Origin: Prevotella sp.
GTDB taxonomy: Bacteria; Bacteroidota; Bacteroidia; Bacteroidales; Bacteroidaceae
Reading direction: 5' to 3'
DNA: 15,196 bases
Assembly (NCBI GenBank): GCA_021636625.1
Contig: JAJWLX010000058.1
Location: 1 to 15,196 of the forward strand
The notes beneath the pieces were generated by a model that worked only from the letters and a program-made list of their open reading frames with translations, ran no database searches and was not told the origin of the DNA. The first letter of the stretch is position 1. Every line of letters begins with the position of its first letter. Both the position numbers and the translations under genes were made by a program. Shown piece after piece: positions 13,972 through 15,196 of this stretch.

Positions 13972-15196
13972 GTTCTAATCGTACCTTTATGGAATTGAAA
14001 TGAATATGTTGGTGCTTCTGTTGTTTCTTCTCCACTAGTTCTAATCGTACCTTTATGGAATTGAAATATATAAAAAATAAAATTAAACAAACTTGTCTTG
14101 AAGTTCTAATCGTACCTTTATGGAATTGAAATACACGGGAAAATTCTACATAAAAGATACCTGGGTGTTCTAATCGTACCTTTATGGAATTGAAATATCA
14201 GAATCAACTCGGGCTACCGATGCGAGAAACTGTTCTAATCGTACCTTTATGGAATTGAAATTTCCGAGCAAGTGAAGAATGTGGCAGCGAGATTATGTTC
14301 TAATCGTACCTTTATGGAATTGAAATGTAATATGTTGTTGCACTTGTACTCTTCATACCAGTTCTAATCGTACCTTTATGGAATTGAAATATATATCTAA
14401 ATTTCTCGCAGGTCATAAGCCCCTTGCAGTTCTAATCGTACCTTTATGGAATTGAAATTAGGATCCTAGTTTATAGTTAAGATGAAAAACACGTTCTAAT
14501 CGTACCTTTATGGAATTGAAATACAATAATGCCTAATACGTAAGATATAAGGGCGAAGTTCTAATCGTACCTTTATGGAATTGAAATCACAATTTGTTAT
14601 TTGTGCTGTAGTCTGCACCAAGTTCTAATCGTACCTTTATGGAATTGAAATAAAGCGGGGGGTGGGGTGTAATTTGCCCTATAGTTCTAATCGTACCTTT
14701 ATGGAATTGAAATAATCTCGCTTTTGGAGGCGGTCATTAACCGCACACGGGTTCTAATCGTACCTTTATGGAATTGAAATGTACGTAACTAATAAGGCTA
14801 AAAACGAAAGGTATGTTCTAATCGTACCTTTATGGAATTGAAATTGGCTGCCAAGACTGATACACGATTTGCAATATCGGTTCTAATCGTACCTTTATGG
14901 AATTGAAATTTGGCAATTAGGCGGTTTAATTGATAGCCACAAATGTTCTAATCGTACCTTTATGGAATTGAAATTATAATAGCCTATCCGTTTTCCTTCT
15001 TTCATTTAATGTTCTAATCGTACCTTTATGGAATTGAAATAAAAGCGTGCAAATGATTTGGGCTTTTCTGTTTATGTTCTAATCGTACCTTTATGGAATT
15101 GAAATAAGAGTAAAAAGATAGTACGTTTGTTGCAAAGGTGCGTTCTAATCGTACCTTTATGGAATTGAAATTATAAAGGGGCTGAAAACATCAAAA
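13972..15196 (+). CRISPR. CRISPR array, 19 identical 30-bp repeats, runs off the right edge
   Basis: The 30-bp repeat starts GTTCTAATCGTACC and ends GGAATTGAAAT. It resembles type I-B repeats in its GTACC core and ATTGAAA(C/T) end and has little self-pairing. Repeat starts are 13972, 14038, 14103, 14167, 14232, 14297, 14361, 14429, 14493, 14558, 14622, 14684, 14751, 14815, 14880, 14945, 15011, 15076 and 15142. I see no mismatch in any copy. The 18 complete spacers are 32-38 bp, most often 35; a 19th is cut at the window end after 25 bp. No spacer repeats another. The lack of a degenerate repeat fits the leader-proximal, recently active part. Spacer targets cannot be told from the sequence alone. 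Confidence 0.98.

Overview
The window looks like a chromosomal segment of a gut or oral Bacteroidota, most probably in the Prevotella/Segatella group. Three things point there: the Bacteroidota-type -7 promoter signature (TAnnTTTG, often followed by CA and a C/A-rich start) appears several times at sensible distances from genes; m-DAP is made by the aminotransferase route (dapL with dapF); and the proteins read as Bacteroidales-like. The genus is an inference, since no database search was possible.

Layout. Positions 103-2237 (minus strand) hold a dapF-dapL operon for the last steps of meso-diaminopimelate/lysine synthesis, read from a promoter near 2358-2389 through a leader with two hairpins. 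Positions 2692-4418 (plus strand) hold a P-II signal protein gene and amtB, the usual ammonium sensing and uptake pair, closed by a strong terminator at 4452-4489. Positions 4490-4770 hold a short tandem repeat and AT-rich DNA. Positions 4771-5754 encode an XRE-type helix-turn-helix regulator fused to an ImmA/IrrE zinc peptidase domain. A 57-residue unrecognised ORF (5831-6004) leads into the CRISPR-cas locus.

The rest of the window is one co-directional type I CRISPR-Cas locus, best called I-B-like: cas6, cas5, cas3, a cas8-position gene, cas7, a hairpin, cas4, cas1, cas2, a leader of about 214 bp, and an array of 19 identical 30-bp repeats that runs off the right edge with 18 complete spacers of 32-38 bp. 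Cas6 would process the crRNA. Cas5, Cas7 and the cas8-region products would form Cascade, Cas3 would degrade targets, and Cas4-Cas1-Cas2 would acquire spacers next to the leader.

The most notable feature is in the cas8-position gene. It is split into a 306-residue and a 137-residue ORF by a 64-bp insertion that duplicates 30 bp exactly (10307-10336 and 10371-10400). Removing 64 bp in silico gives one continuous 438-residue protein. The break separates an N-terminal large-subunit part from a lysine/glutamate-rich, probably helical C-terminal part of the size of a Cas11 small subunit. In several type I systems Cas11 is made by internal initiation within cas8, so this locus may show a natural split into two genes, a reversible off/on switch by repeat-mediated deletion, simple decay, or a sequencing error. 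Other points of interest are the gene order (cas5-cas3-cas8-cas7, unlike the usual I-B order), the cas7/cas4 hairpin, ordered half-sites in the leader, and the adjacent HTH-ImmA regulator with its small companion ORF.
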